Origin: AP-15 sp963703665
GTDB taxonomy: Bacteria; Pseudomonadota; Alphaproteobacteria; ATCC43930; CGMCC-115725
Reading direction: 5' to 3'
Assembly: GCA_963703665.1 (NCBI GenBank)
Contig: CAVPFB010000007.1
Span: forward strand, 124,001 to 188,000
Length of the DNA: 64,000 nucleotides
Shown: one piece after another, positions 1 through 8,484 of the stretch
Position numbering within the stretch: position 1 is the first letter of the stretch
Layout: each line of letters begins with the position of its first letter
Position numbers and translations under genes: made by a program
The notes under the pieces: model-generated
Seen by the model: only the letters and a program-made list of their open reading frames with translations
Told to the model about the DNA's origin: nothing
The model's database searches: none

Positions 1-982
1 CGAGCGCCCGTTGCGCGGCGTCGACCGCCGCTTCGGGCCCGGTCTTCGCGGCCCCATCGATGTGCCGGATCGTCACCAGCCCGCGCAGCCGAGCGAGCAT
101 CTGCGCCGACCAACTCGAGGGCCCGGCGGGCTCGCGCACGGCGGCGATCTGCCCGGAGAGATCGGCGAGGCCGCGGCGCAAGCTGGCGCGGCTCGCCACT
201 CCGTCGCGAGCGGCGACAGCCAGCGGCTCAGCGGCGGCGACGAGCTTGGGATCGTCGCGCGCGAGCCCTTTGAAGACCCCGTATTCGGCCGGAAAGGGCC
301 GGGCCTCGTCGACCGCTTCGCGCATCTGCAACAGCGCCAGCAACAGCACCGCGCCGCTGCGGTCGGCACCGGCTTGCGCGCGCGCTTGCTGCTCAAGTGC
401 GGTGACGCGATCGCCAAGGTCGGTCGCGAGGCCCCCGAGACGCGCCAACTGCTGGCCGATTTTTTCGGTATCTGCGGCCTCGGCCGCCGTTCGCGCGTCG
501 CTCGCGTCGAGCCGCTGCGCAAGCTGAGCCAGCGCGGTCCTTGCCGCGGCGGCGGCCGCTTGATTCTGGCGAAGCCCGTCGAGTGTCGCCTCCAGCCCGT
601 CGACGCGTTGCGCCAGAGCCGCTTGCGCCGATCTGGTCGATTTGATCGCATCGATCTTGACGGCAGGCGGTGCGGGGCGCTGCTCGAGCGCGGTCACCCG
701 TGCAGCAAGGGCGGCGAAATCTTTGCCAGCGGTGCTTGAGCGTCCGCCCCACGGCAGCAGGGATGCCACCGCCGGCGCCCAGAATGGAGAGAGAGCTACC
801 CCGGCGATCACAGTGACCAGCAAGGCTGCGACCAGCAACACTGCGAGCCACGCCGCGGTTTGCCGGGCCGCGCCTGGCCGCCGCGACGCCGGCACGGGAG
901 TTTCGCCGGTCGGGACCGTCTCCAGGCCGGCGGGCGGAGCACCGCAATCCTCGGCCGGAGCCTCAGCGCGCTCTTCGGACAT
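1..982 (-). CDS. Mitofilin-like inner-membrane protein (3' part outside window)
   Basis: The reading frame opens at ATG 982 and runs off the left edge, so about 327 residues of the N-terminal part are visible. An acidic, Pro-rich cytoplasmic head of about 45 residues is followed by one strongly hydrophobic segment (about residues 48 to 72, containing AVLLVAALLVTVIAGVAL). After that comes a long Ala/Leu/Arg/Glu-rich stretch of heptad character with repeats such as RVTALEQ, read as coiled coil. This architecture, and the position directly downstream of hemD in the same direction (17 bp gap), matches the alphaproteobacterial mitofilin-like (COG4223) proteins. These are thought to shape or organise the inner membrane. 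Function is inferred from architecture and context, not from a catalytic motif. It may be co-transcribed with hemD. Confidence 0.7.
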   Translation of the reverse strand, partial: MSEERAEAPAEDCGAPPAGLETVPTGETPVPASRRPGAARQTAAWLAVLLVAALLVTVIAGVALSPFWAPAVASLLPWGGRSSTAGKDFAALAARVTALEQRPAPPAVKIDAIKSTRSAQAALAQRVDGLEATLDGLRQNQAAAAAARTALAQLAQRLDASDARTAAEAADTEKIGQQLARLGGLATDLGDRVTALEQQARAQAGADRSGAVLLLALLQMREAVDEARPFPAEYGVFKGLARDDPKLVAAAEPLAVAARDGVASRASLRRGLADLSGQIAAVREPAGPSSWSAQMLARLRGLVTIRHIDGAAKTGPEAAVDAAQRAL

Positions 983-999
983 GGCCCTCGTTTCCGCGT

Positions 1000-1755
1000 T
1001 CAGTTCCGCCGCGGTTCGGCGAGCAGGCGGTCGAGCCCGTCGAGCAGCGCCGATCGATTTGGCCTTTCGGCGATCAGCCGCTCGCGCCACGGCAGCGTGC
1101 CGAGCGCCGCGTCGGCTGCCGCGCTGATCGAGAGAGCCGCGATTCCTGCGCAGGTTTGGCCGACGCCGGCATCGCCCGCGAGCCGGGTAAAGATCCCGGC
1201 GGTGCGCGGCGAAAAGAACAGAGCAAGGTCGATCGCACCCGAGCGCAGCGCCTGCACCGCGGCGGGGCTCAGCGCGGAACTGGGCCGGGCCTCGTAAAGC
1301 ACCCTATGCTCGGCCGCAAAACCCAGCTTGCGCAAGGCGCCGACGAGGTCGCCGGCGACCTCGCTGCCGCAGATATGCAGCAGCAGCCCCCTTTGCGGCG
1401 CCAGTTCCTCTACCGCGAGACGAGCGAGATCGGCGGCATCGCCGGCGGCGCTCGCAACCGAGGCAAAGCCCTCAACGCGGGCACGCGCGGCGGTGGCGTC
1501 GCCGACAGCGAGCAGCGGCAGCCGGCGTTCGCCCGTCGCCCGCGCCAACGCCCGCACGCCGTTGGCGCTGGTGCACAGCACCGCCTGCACCTCGGCGAGA
1601 CCGAGCATTGGCAGATCTATGTAATGAACCCGCATCAGCGGCTCGATCAACGCCTCGACCCCGCGCGCTGCCAGCGCCGCCGCCAGGCCTTCCGCCTCCT
1701 CGTGCGGCCGCGTGACGAGCGCCCGCATCGGCTGCCGCTGCGCGATCGAAACCAT
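1000..1755 (-). CDS. hemD: Uroporphyrinogen-III synthase
   Basis: 251 residues, the usual size for HemD, the cytoplasmic enzyme that closes and inverts ring D of hydroxymethylbilane to give uroporphyrinogen III for haem and cobalamin. Family signals are the N-terminal RALVTRPHEEAEGLA strand, the mid-protein VLCTSANGVRAL motif, and the late LALFFSPRTAGIF segment followed by the conserved AALSISAAADAAL helix. A start at MRALVTRP (1728) would fit the family better; the longer start at 1755 has a weak AAGG upstream. It is followed by the mitofilin-like gene, a normal alphaproteobacterial arrangement. The usual upstream partner hemC is not present on this side. Confidence 0.9.
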   Translation of the reverse strand: MVSIAQRQPMRALVTRPHEEAEGLAAALAARGVEALIEPLMRVHYIDLPMLGLAEVQAVLCTSANGVRALARATGERRLPLLAVGDATAARARVEGFASVASAAGDAADLARLAVEELAPQRGLLLHICGSEVAGDLVGALRKLGFAAEHRVLYEARPSSALSPAAVQALRSGAIDLALFFSPRTAGIFTRLAGDAGVGQTCAGIAALSISAAADAALGTLPWRERLIAERPNRSALLDGLDRLLAEPRRN

Positions 1756-2097
1756 CGGCCTTCATCGCTGAAAGCCGGGGCCGCCGCAAGGGTCTAGCCC
1801 CGTAGCCGAAACAGGAGCACTCGTCCATAATCGCAGCAGCCGCCGTGAGCGCCCGCCCCCCAGGTGCTGGCCGACGGTTTCGCGAGGCAGGAGGACATCG
1901 CATGTCGCTGGCGATAGAGCTTGGTCACGTCGCTGGCTATATGGCCTTCAGGCGGCTGCCCTCCGGAGGCCGCCTCCGCTCCCGAACTGACGACGGTGTA
2001 CCGATTGATAAACTATAGGAATTCGGTTGGTGTCGCCCCTTACCCTCTCGCGCTGCGCCGGTCCCGCCCTCTTCCCGCTCGCGGGGAGAGGGCCGCG
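1756..2097. other. Intergenic region between divergent hemD and the SIMPL gene
   Basis: About 340 bases with no convincing gene on either strand; neither hemC nor tsaD coding sequence is recognisable. It holds an inverted repeat at 1950-1975 (7-bp arms AGGCGGC/GCCGCCT around a CTCCGGAG core) without a T-run, so it is not a classical terminator. The REP-like palindrome listed separately lies at its right end. Promoters for both flanking genes must lie here, but none can be assigned with confidence. Confidence 0.5.
2067..2092. repeat. REP-like extragenic palindrome
   Basis: A 26-bp imperfect palindrome beginning CCCTCTTCCCG and ending CGGGGAGAGGG; the 11-bp arms have one mismatch around a CTCG centre. 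Translated, it gives the PLPARGERAAVR or SPRAGRGR peptides often seen as spurious N-termini in alpha- and gammaproteobacterial annotations, which identifies the sequence type. It ends 5 bp before the GTG start of the SIMPL gene and its GGGGAGAGG arm may serve as the ribosome binding site. No second copy was noticed in this window. Confidence 0.65.
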
Positions 2098-2784
2098 GTG
2101 AGGGGTCTGTTGCTGATGGGTCTCCTCCTTTTTGCGCCAACTCCGGCATTGGCGCAGGCGATCGAGCAGCAGCCAACCGTACTCCACCTCAGCCAGACCG
2201 CCGAGCGCAAGGTCGTGCGCGACCTCTTGCGGATCGAGCTGAGGGTCGAGGAAACCGGCGCCGACCCGCTCTCGCTGCAATCGGCGAACAACCGCCGGAT
2301 GGCAGCGGCGCTCGACCGAGCGCACCAGGTGCAAGGGGTCGAGGTCGAAACCGGTACTTACACGGTCGACGCGGAGCAGCCGCAGAACGCCCCGTCGCGG
2401 TGGCGCGCCAGTCAAGCTCTGATCTTGACCGGCACAAATTCGGATGCCGTCCTGAAGCTCGCCGGAGCGCTGCAATCCGACGGCCTGTTGACCTCGGCGA
2501 TGACTTACGGGGTGTCCCCCGAAACCGTGCGCGGCGCGGAAGAGGATCTGACCGCTGAAGCGCTCGCTGGGCTCGACCACCGAGCCGCATCGATCGCCGA
2601 TCGGGTGCATCTCTCAGTGCTGCGCTACCGCGACCTGCAGGTTGGCAATGCCGAGACTGGAGCGGGGCCGATGCCGCGCTTCGCCGCGATGACGATGGCC
2701 GCGGCTCCGGTAGGCCAACCGGGCGAGGCCGTCATCCGGGTCACCGTCACGGGCGATCTGCTGCTCGGCCCACCCCACCCATAG
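2098..2784 (+). CDS. Periplasmic SIMPL (DUF541) domain protein
   Basis: GTG 2098 gives 228 residues starting MRGLLLMGLLLFAPTPALAQA, a clean Sec signal peptide with an ALA-QA cleavage site. The frame stays open upstream to 1921, but that extension reads through the REP palindrome and is not credible. The mature part fits the SIMPL/DUF541 fold: an early strand with VLHLSQTAERKVVRDLLRIEL, a central AALDRAHQVQGVEVETGTYTV region, and a C-terminal VIRVTVTGDLLL strand. SIMPL proteins are periplasmic or outer-membrane-associated, often linked to oxidative stress, but have no settled biochemical role. thiE follows 10 bp downstream, probably by chance of co-transcription. Confidence 0.75.
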   Translation: MRGLLLMGLLLFAPTPALAQAIEQQPTVLHLSQTAERKVVRDLLRIELRVEETGADPLSLQSANNRRMAAALDRAHQVQGVEVETGTYTVDAEQPQNAPSRWRASQALILTGTNSDAVLKLAGALQSDGLLTSAMTYGVSPETVRGAEEDLTAEALAGLDHRAASIADRVHLSVLRYRDLQVGNAETGAGPMPRFAAMTMAAAPVGQPGEAVIRVTVTGDLLLGPPHP

Positions 2785-2794
2785 CCGGTGCGCG

Positions 2795-3425
2795 ATGCCG
2801 CTGCCCGAACCGCCGCTGCTCGTAATTTCCGATCGCTGCCAGGCACCGCGGCCGCTCGAAGGGATCGCGGAGGCGGCCTTTGCCGGCGGCTGCCGCTGGT
2901 TCAGCCTGCGCGAGAAAGACCTGCCCGCCGCCGAACGGCGCGTTCTCTTGGCGGCGATGGTGGTGCTCGGGCATCGCTATGGGGCCACGGTGACGGTGCA
3001 CGGGGACATCGAGGCAGTCGCTGCTACCGGCGCCGACGGCGTGCATCTGCCGGGTGGCGGCGATCCGCAGACGGCGCGCGCTCGGCTGCCCGGCGCGCTG
3101 ATCGGCGCCTCGGCTCATTCCGCCGCGGAAGCCGCCTCGCTGCTGCGCGCCGGGGCCGATTACGTCACCGTGAAGTCCGGTCTTTTTGACCGCGAGCAAG
3201 CCCGGCTATGGCCCGGCGCTGGGGCTTGAAGGGTTGGCCCGCATCGCCGCCCGCGCCCCCGGCCCGGTGATAGCGCTGGGGGGCGTCACTCCGGACGACG
3301 CCGCCACTTGCCGCGCCGCCGGTGCGCGCGGCGTCGCGGTTATGGGCGAGATTATGCGCACCGCCGATCCGCAGGCGATGGTCGCGCGTTTCATTCGCGC
3401 ACTCTCGGTCGAGAGAGCGGCCTAG
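2795..3425 (+). pseudogene. thiE: Thiamine-phosphate synthase, frameshifted
   Basis: Two overlapping frames together make one ThiE (couples HMP-pyrophosphate and thiazole phosphate to thiamine phosphate). The first, 2795-3229, covers the barrel start with LLVISDRCQ, GCRWFSLREKDL, VTVHGD, DGVHLPGGG and GASAHS, up to DYVTV. The second, reached near 3173, continues with LTASKPGYGPALGLEGL, the product-binding VIALGGVTPDDAATCRAAGARGV-type segment, and ends at 3425. The break is one extra A: reading GTG at 3170-3172, skipping A 3173, then AGT CCG GTC restores the conserved SPVF-TASKPGYGP block exactly. As written the protein is truncated after the phosphate-site strand and would be inactive. A sequencing error is as likely as a real mutation. 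Confidence 0.85.
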
Positions 3426-3513
3426 ACTGGCCTGTCGGGAATCGGCCTCGCCCCCTTCATCGAAAGAGCGCACGGGTCTAATCTCGACCGGGAGAAAAGA
3501 GTGGGAACCAACT

Positions 3514-5589
3514 ATGGGCAATATCAACCCGAGCGTCGACCTCCACCGCGAGGGCCGGATCGCGATCGTCGCGGTCGACAATCCGCCGGTCAACGCCTTG
3601 AAGCACGAGGTCCGCGCCGGGCTCGCCGATGCTCTGCGCCGGGCGCGCGACGATACCGCGGTGAACGCGGTGGTGATTGCCTGCGCCGGGCGCACCTTCT
3701 TTGCGGGTGCCGACATTACCGAATTCGGCAAACCGCCCCAGACACCGAGCCTCGGTGACGTCATCGTCCAACTCGAGGCGATGACGAAGCCGGTAGTCGC
3801 GGCACTGCACGGGACCGCGCTCGGCGGCGGCTTCGAGCTGGCGCTCGCCTGCCATTTTCGCGTGGCCGTCGCCGGGGCACGCGTCGGCCTGCCCGAAGTA
3901 AAGCTCGGACTGTTGCCGGGCGCCGGCGGCACCCAGCGCCTGCCGCGCCTGATCGGGCCCGAGAAAGCGTTGAAGATCATCGTCACCGGCGAGCCGGTCG
4001 GCGCGGCGGAAGCTCTCGCCGATGGCATCGTCGACGAGATTGCCGCAGGTGATCTGACCGAAGCAGCGATTGGCTTTGCTCGCCGCGTCGTGGCCGAGCG
4101 CCGGGCGCTGCGGCTGGTCCGCGATCGCGACGACAAGCTTGTGGCGGAGGGCTTCGCCGATGCCGCGGCGGCGTTGACGCAGCGGTTGCGCGGGCGAGAG
4201 GCGCCGGCCGCCTGTGTCGAGGCGGTGCGCAACGCCATCGTCCTGCCTTTTGAGGAAGGGTTGAGGCGCGAAAGCGAGCTGTTCCAGAAGCTCGTAGCCG
4301 GCGATCAGTCGAAGGCGCAGCGGTACGTCTTTTTCGCCGAGCGCGAGGCGGCGAAGGTACCCGGGATTTCCACAGATACAAAGGCGCGACCCATCGACCG
4401 CGCCGCGGTCGTCGGCGCCGGCACGATGGGCGGCGGCATCGCCATGTGTTTCGCCAATGCCGGAATTCCGGTAACCCTGATCGAGACCGGGAACGATCTG
4501 CTGCAGAAGGGTCTCGACCGCATCGTCGCAAATTATCGCGCCACAATGGCCCGGGGCGGGCTCAGTGCCGAGGACTTGGAGCGCCGCATGAGTCTGATCG
4601 CCGGCGCCGTCGGGATTGGCGCGGCCGGCGATGCCGATGTCGTGATCGAGGCGGTGTTCGAGGACATGGACCTCAAGAAGCGGGTCTTCGCCGCCCTCGA
4701 TCAAGTGGCAAAACCAGGCGGCTTGCTCGCCACCAACACCTCGACCCTCGATGTCGATGCGATCGCCCGCGCGACTGACCGGCCACAGGATGTGGTCGGT
4801 ACGCATTTCTTCAGCCCGGCCAACGTTATGCGGCTATTGGAGATTGTGCGAGGTGCTGAGAGCGCGCCCGATGCGATCGCCACCGCCCTGGCGCTCGCCC
4901 GCCAACTCGGCAAGGTGCCTGCTGTGGTCGGCGTGTGCTATGGTTTTGTCGGCAACCGGATGCTGGCGCGCCGTTCGGTCGAGGCCGAACGGCTGTTGCT
5001 CGAAGGCGCTTTGCCGCAGGAGGTCGAGGCCGCGCTGGTCGAATTCGGATTACCGATGGGACCGTTCGCGATGATGGACCTGGCCGGGCTCGATGTCGGC
5101 TGGAGCATCCGCCAAGGGCGTGGCGAGCATGCGGTGATCGAGGACGCGCTGTGCGAGGCCGGGCGTTTCGGCCAGAAGACCGGCAAGGGGTATTTCCGCT
5201 ACGAGGCTGGCTCGCGCGCGCCGGTCCCCGACGCCGAGGTCGAGCGGATCATTCTCGACGCCTCGGCGCAGCTCGGCATCGCCCGTCGGCCGATCGGGCG
5301 CGCCGAGATCCTCGAGCGAATGATCTTTCCGATGATCAACGAGGGGGCGCGCATCCTCGAGGAGGGGATTGCCAGCCGTCCCGGCGACATCGATGTGATC
5401 TGGGTGTATGGCTATGGCTGGCCGGTGTGGCGCGGCGGCCCGCTGTATTACGCCGACCGGATCGGGCTCGCGCACCTGCGCGACCGACTGGGGTTTTTTG
5501 CCGACGGCTCGGACGACGCCAGCCTGCGGCCGGCCTCGCTGATTGCCCGCCTTGCCGCCGAGGGGCGCGGCTTCGCCAGCCTGCAATAG
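3514..5589 (+). CDS. Bifunctional enoyl-CoA hydratase / 3-hydroxyacyl-CoA dehydrogenase (PimF/FadJ type)
   Basis: 691 residues from ATG 3514, preceded by GGAGAAAAGA. The N-terminal crotonase domain (about 1-190) shows FAGADITEF and the oxyanion-hole helix HGTALGGGFELALACH, then LGLLPGAGGTQRLPRLIG. The 3-hydroxyacyl-CoA dehydrogenase domain starts near residue 297 with the Rossmann motif VVGAGTMGGGIAMCFANAG, followed by TNTSTLDVD and the catalytic-His segment GTHFFSPANVMRLLEIV; two C-terminal helical domains follow. It hydrates 2-enoyl-CoA and oxidises the 3-hydroxyacyl-CoA with NAD. Two acyl-CoA dehydrogenase genes follow within 11 and 4 bp, the order of pimF-pimC-pimD in Rhodopseudomonas/Bradyrhizobium pimelate degradation, so dicarboxylyl-CoA oxidation is a reasonable guess. 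No thiolase or CoA ligase is adjacent. Confidence 0.9.
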   Translation: MGNINPSVDLHREGRIAIVAVDNPPVNALKHEVRAGLADALRRARDDTAVNAVVIACAGRTFFAGADITEFGKPPQTPSLGDVIVQLEAMTKPVVAALHGTALGGGFELALACHFRVAVAGARVGLPEVKLGLLPGAGGTQRLPRLIGPEKALKIIVTGEPVGAAEALADGIVDEIAAGDLTEAAIGFARRVVAERRALRLVRDRDDKLVAEGFADAAAALTQRLRGREAPAACVEAVRNAIVLPFEEGLRRESELFQKLVAGDQSKAQRYVFFAEREAAKVPGISTDTKARPIDRAAVVGAGTMGGGIAMCFANAGIPVTLIETGNDLLQKGLDRIVANYRATMARGGLSAEDLERRMSLIAGAVGIGAAGDADVVIEAVFEDMDLKKRVFAALDQVAKPGGLLATNTSTLDVDAIARATDRPQDVVGTHFFSPANVMRLLEIVRGAESAPDAIATALALARQLGKVPAVVGVCYGFVGNRMLARRSVEAERLLLEGALPQEVEAALVEFGLPMGPFAMMDLAGLDVGWSIRQGRGEHAVIEDALCEAGRFGQKTGKGYFRYEAGSRAPVPDAEVERIILDASAQLGIARRPIGRAEILERMIFPMINEGARILEEGIASRPGDIDVIWVYGYGWPVWRGGPLYYADRIGLAHLRDRLGFFADGSDDASLRPASLIARLAAEGRGFASLQ

Positions 5590-5599
5590 GGAGCTCGCC

Positions 5600-6805
5600 A
5601 TGGATCTCCGCTTTACACCCGAAGAGACCGCGTTTCGCGACAAGGTGCGGGGATTTTTCCGCGCCAACCTGCCCGAAGTCATTCGGAGCAAGCTGGTCGA
5701 GGGCAAGCATCTCGCCAAGGACGACATCATCACCTGGCAGCGCATCCTCAATAAAAAGGGCTGGGCGGTGGCGAACTGGCCGGTCGCATGGGGCGGCACC
5801 GGCTGGACCCCGGTTCAGCAATACATCTTTCAGGACGAGTTGCAGCAAACTCCGGCGCCGCAGCCTCTGGGCTTCGGTGTAACCATGGTTGGTCCGGTCA
5901 TGATCGCGTTCGGCTCCGATGCGCAGAAAAAGCGGTTTCTACCGCGCATCGCCAATCTTGACGATTGGTGGTGCCAGGGCTTTTCCGAGCCGGGTGCGGG
6001 CTCCGACCTCGCTTCCTTGCGAACCTCGGCCAAGCGCGACGGCGACCACTATCTCGTCAACGGGCAAAAAACCTGGACGACCCTGGGGCAGCACGCCGAC
6101 TGGATTTTTTGCCTGGTGCGCACCGATCCGCAGGCGAAAAAGCAGGAGGGCATCTCGTTTCTGTTGATCGACATGACAACGCCGGGGATCGCGGTGCGCC
6201 CGATCATCACGATCGAGGGCGGGCACGAAGTCAACGAGGTGTTCTTCGATGACGTCAAAGTGCCGGCGGAAAATCTCGTCGGCCAGGAGAACAAGGGTTG
6301 GGACTACGCCAAATACCTGCTCGGCCGCGAGCGCACCGGGATCGCCCGCGTCGGCCTGTCGAAGGAGCGCATCCGCCGGATCAAAGAGCTGGCGGCGTTG
6401 GAGCGCGACGGCGACACGCCGCTGATCGAGAACGAGCGCTTTCGCGAGAAGCTCGCCGCGGTCGAGGTCGAACTGAAGGCGCTTGAGATGACGCAATTGC
6501 GCGTCGTCGCCGCCGAACGCCACCGCACCGACAACAAGCCCGACCCGGCCTCCTCGATCCTCAAGATCAAGGGCTCGGAAATCCAGCAGGCGACGACCGA
6601 ATTGCTGCTCGAAGTGGTCGGCCCCTACGCTCTCCCCTACCAGCCTGAGCACGAAGATGACGAGCGCTGGAACGAGCCGCCGATCGGACCCGAATGGGCC
6701 GGCTCGGTGGCACCTACCTATTTCAACTGGCGCAAGACCTCGATCTACGGCGGCACCAACGAAATCCAGAAGAACATCATCGCCAAGGCGATCCTGGGGC
6801 TCTAG
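5600..6805 (+). CDS. Acyl-CoA dehydrogenase, PimC-like (large subunit)
   Basis: 401 residues from ATG 5600 with GGGAG 6 bp upstream. Acyl-CoA dehydrogenase fold: N-terminal helical domain beginning MDLRFTPEETAFRDKVRGFF, the FAD/substrate signature CQGFSEPGAGSDLASLRT, NGQKTWTT for the middle beta domain, and C-terminal YGGTNEIQKNIIAKAILGL for the flavin-contacting tail. It introduces the alpha-beta double bond in acyl-CoA with electrons passed to ETF. Sequence flavour and gene order (bifunctional hydratase upstream, a second acyl-CoA dehydrogenase 3 bp downstream) match the large subunit of pimeloyl-CoA dehydrogenase. The precise substrate is inferred. Confidence 0.88.
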   Translation: MDLRFTPEETAFRDKVRGFFRANLPEVIRSKLVEGKHLAKDDIITWQRILNKKGWAVANWPVAWGGTGWTPVQQYIFQDELQQTPAPQPLGFGVTMVGPVMIAFGSDAQKKRFLPRIANLDDWWCQGFSEPGAGSDLASLRTSAKRDGDHYLVNGQKTWTTLGQHADWIFCLVRTDPQAKKQEGISFLLIDMTTPGIAVRPIITIEGGHEVNEVFFDDVKVPAENLVGQENKGWDYAKYLLGRERTGIARVGLSKERIRRIKELAALERDGDTPLIENERFREKLAAVEVELKALEMTQLRVVAAERHRTDNKPDPASSILKIKGSEIQQATTELLLEVVGPYALPYQPEHEDDERWNEPPIGPEWAGSVAPTYFNWRKTSIYGGTNEIQKNIIAKAILGL

Positions 6806-6808
6806 GCG

Positions 6809-7960
6809 ATGGATTTCGACCTGAGCGAAGAGCAGAGGCTGCTCAAGGAGAGCCTAGACCGGCTGATCGCCGACCGCTACGCGTTCGAGCAGCGCAAGGC
6901 GTACGGCCAGAGCTCCGAAGGCTGGAGTCGCGAGGTATGGCGGCAATATGCCGAGCTCGGGCTGCTCGGCCTGCCGTTTGACGAGCGCTACGGCGGCTCT
7001 GGCGGCGGCCCGGTCGAGACTATGCTGGCGATGGAGGCCTTCGGCCGCGCGCTCACGCTCGAGCCGTTCTTGGCGACGGTGGTGCTCGGTGGCGGGTTTC
7101 TGCGCCATGGCGGCACGGGCGAGCAGTGCGCCGCGCTGATCCCCAGGATCGCCGACGGCAGTCTCACCATGGCCTTCGGCCACACCGAGCGGCATTCGCG
7201 CTGGGATCTCGCCGACATCTCGACAAAGGCGGTGCGCGCCGGCGCCGGCTGGGTGCTCGACGGCGAAAAAGGGGTGGTGCTGAACGGTGACAGCGCCGGG
7301 AAGCTGATCGTTACGGCGCGGGTCGGCGGCGGGCGGCGCGACCGCGAGGGAGTCGGCGTCTTTATCGTCGACGCCGACGCTGCGGGCGTGTCGCGCCGCG
7401 GCTACCCGACCCAGGACGGGCTGCGGGCGGCGGAGGTCGCTCTTGCCGGGGTGCGGGTCGGGCCGGAGGGAGTGCTGGGCGAGCCCGGGGCGGCATTCCC
7501 GCTGGTCGAGCGCGTCGTCGGCGAGGGGATCGCGGCGCTCTGCGCCGAAGCCGTAGGCGCGATGGCGGTGATGCACGAGCTGACCGTCGAATATCTGAAG
7601 ACCCGCCGGCAGTTCGGGCGCGAGATCGGCAGCTTTCAGGTGCTCCAGCATCGCGCCGTCGACATGCTGGTGGCGCTGGAGCAGGCGCGCAGCATGGCGA
7701 TGTTGGCGACGATGATGGCTGGCGAAGACAGCGTCGCCGAGCGCCGCGACGCTCTCTCGGCGGCGAAAGTGCAGATCGGCCGCTCGGGCCGGCTGGTCGG
7801 ACAGCAGGCGATCCAGCTGCACGGCGGCATCGGCATGACGATGGAGTACAAGGTCGGTCATTACTTCAAGCGGGCGACGATGATCGATCTGATGTTCGGC
7901 GACGCCGATCATCATCTGCGCGAGCTCGCCCGCCGCGGCGGCTCGCCGGCCGCGGAATGA
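6809..7960 (+). CDS. Acyl-CoA dehydrogenase, PimD-like (small subunit)
   Basis: 383 residues starting MDFDLSEEQRLLKESLDRLI at ATG 6809, 3 bp after the preceding stop, so translationally coupled. Family features: GLLGLPFDERYGGSGGG, MAFGHTE, VLDGEKGVVLNGDSAGKLIV, and the C-terminal FQVLQHRAVDML, IQLHGGIGMTMEYKVGHYFKRA. The last motif is the conserved base-loop region of acyl-CoA dehydrogenases. The usual SEP.AGSD flavin signature is weak (HTERHSRWDLADI), as is common for the second partner of heteromeric acyl-CoA dehydrogenases. It most likely forms an oligomer with the upstream gene product. Confidence 0.87.
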   Translation: MDFDLSEEQRLLKESLDRLIADRYAFEQRKAYGQSSEGWSREVWRQYAELGLLGLPFDERYGGSGGGPVETMLAMEAFGRALTLEPFLATVVLGGGFLRHGGTGEQCAALIPRIADGSLTMAFGHTERHSRWDLADISTKAVRAGAGWVLDGEKGVVLNGDSAGKLIVTARVGGGRRDREGVGVFIVDADAAGVSRRGYPTQDGLRAAEVALAGVRVGPEGVLGEPGAAFPLVERVVGEGIAALCAEAVGAMAVMHELTVEYLKTRRQFGREIGSFQVLQHRAVDMLVALEQARSMAMLATMMAGEDSVAERRDALSAAKVQIGRSGRLVGQQAIQLHGGIGMTMEYKVGHYFKRATMIDLMFGDADHHLRELARRGGSPAAE

Positions 7961-8007
7961 TGCGGCGCGGTCGCCGCTCTTAGCCGGCCTCGCCGCGCGC
8001 TCGATCG

Positions 8008-8484
8008 ATGATCCTGACATGTCCCGCCTGCGCCACCCGCTATCGCGTCGACGAGCGGGAACTTGCCGGGCCGGACGGCCGCATCGTGCGCTGCGTAAAC
8101 TGCGGCTACGCCTGGCGCCACGCGCCGCGAGCCACCGAGGCGCACGGCGGCGGAGAGGCTCCGGGCATCGCGTCCCCGCGCGGCGTACCGACGCTCGATG
8201 CCGCATCCCTCGCGCCGATGGTGCCGCGGCTCGAAATTCCGCCGCGCTCGCAATCGCCGCCGTTGCCCTGGAGCCGGCGCGGGTGGCCCACGCCCGGCTG
8301 GGCACTGGCAGCCCTCCTGGTGCTGCTGGTCGTGCTCGCGATCTTGGCCGGGATCTTCGCTCGACGCCACCTGGCGGCGATATGGTCGGGGCGATACTAC
8401 GCCACGATCGAGCCGCCGGCCGCCGGCCTCGTAATCGGCAACATCGCCCCGGCAGGCAACGGAGAGGCTGATGGCCGAGCATGA
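8008..8484 (+). CDS. MJ0042-type zinc-ribbon membrane protein
   Basis: 158 residues. The N-terminus LTCPACATRYRVDERELAG followed by VRCVNCGYAW gives a CPxC...CxxC zinc ribbon of the MJ0042 finger family, found at the start of many alphaproteobacterial DUF3426-like proteins. A Pro/Arg-rich linker of about 60 residues follows, then one transmembrane helix (about residues 99-117, WALAALLVLLVVLAILAGIF), leaving a short C-terminal tail. The zinc ribbon is expected to be cytoplasmic. The end overlaps the next gene by 14 bp, suggesting coupling to MbfA. No specific function is established. Confidence 0.72.
   Translation: MILTCPACATRYRVDERELAGPDGRIVRCVNCGYAWRHAPRATEAHGGGEAPGIASPRGVPTLDAASLAPMVPRLEIPPRSQSPPLPWSRRGWPTPGWALAALLVLLVVLAILAGIFARRHLAAIWSGRYYATIEPPAAGLVIGNIAPAGNGEADGRA

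Noticed and set aside
1950..1975. Terminator between hemD and the SIMPL gene
   Set aside because: Inverted repeat present but no T-run and the flanking genes are divergent.
1921..2097. Longer N-terminus for the SIMPL protein from 1921
   Set aside because: It reads through the REP-like palindrome and an implausible Pro/Arg stretch; a signal peptide starts at GTG 2098.
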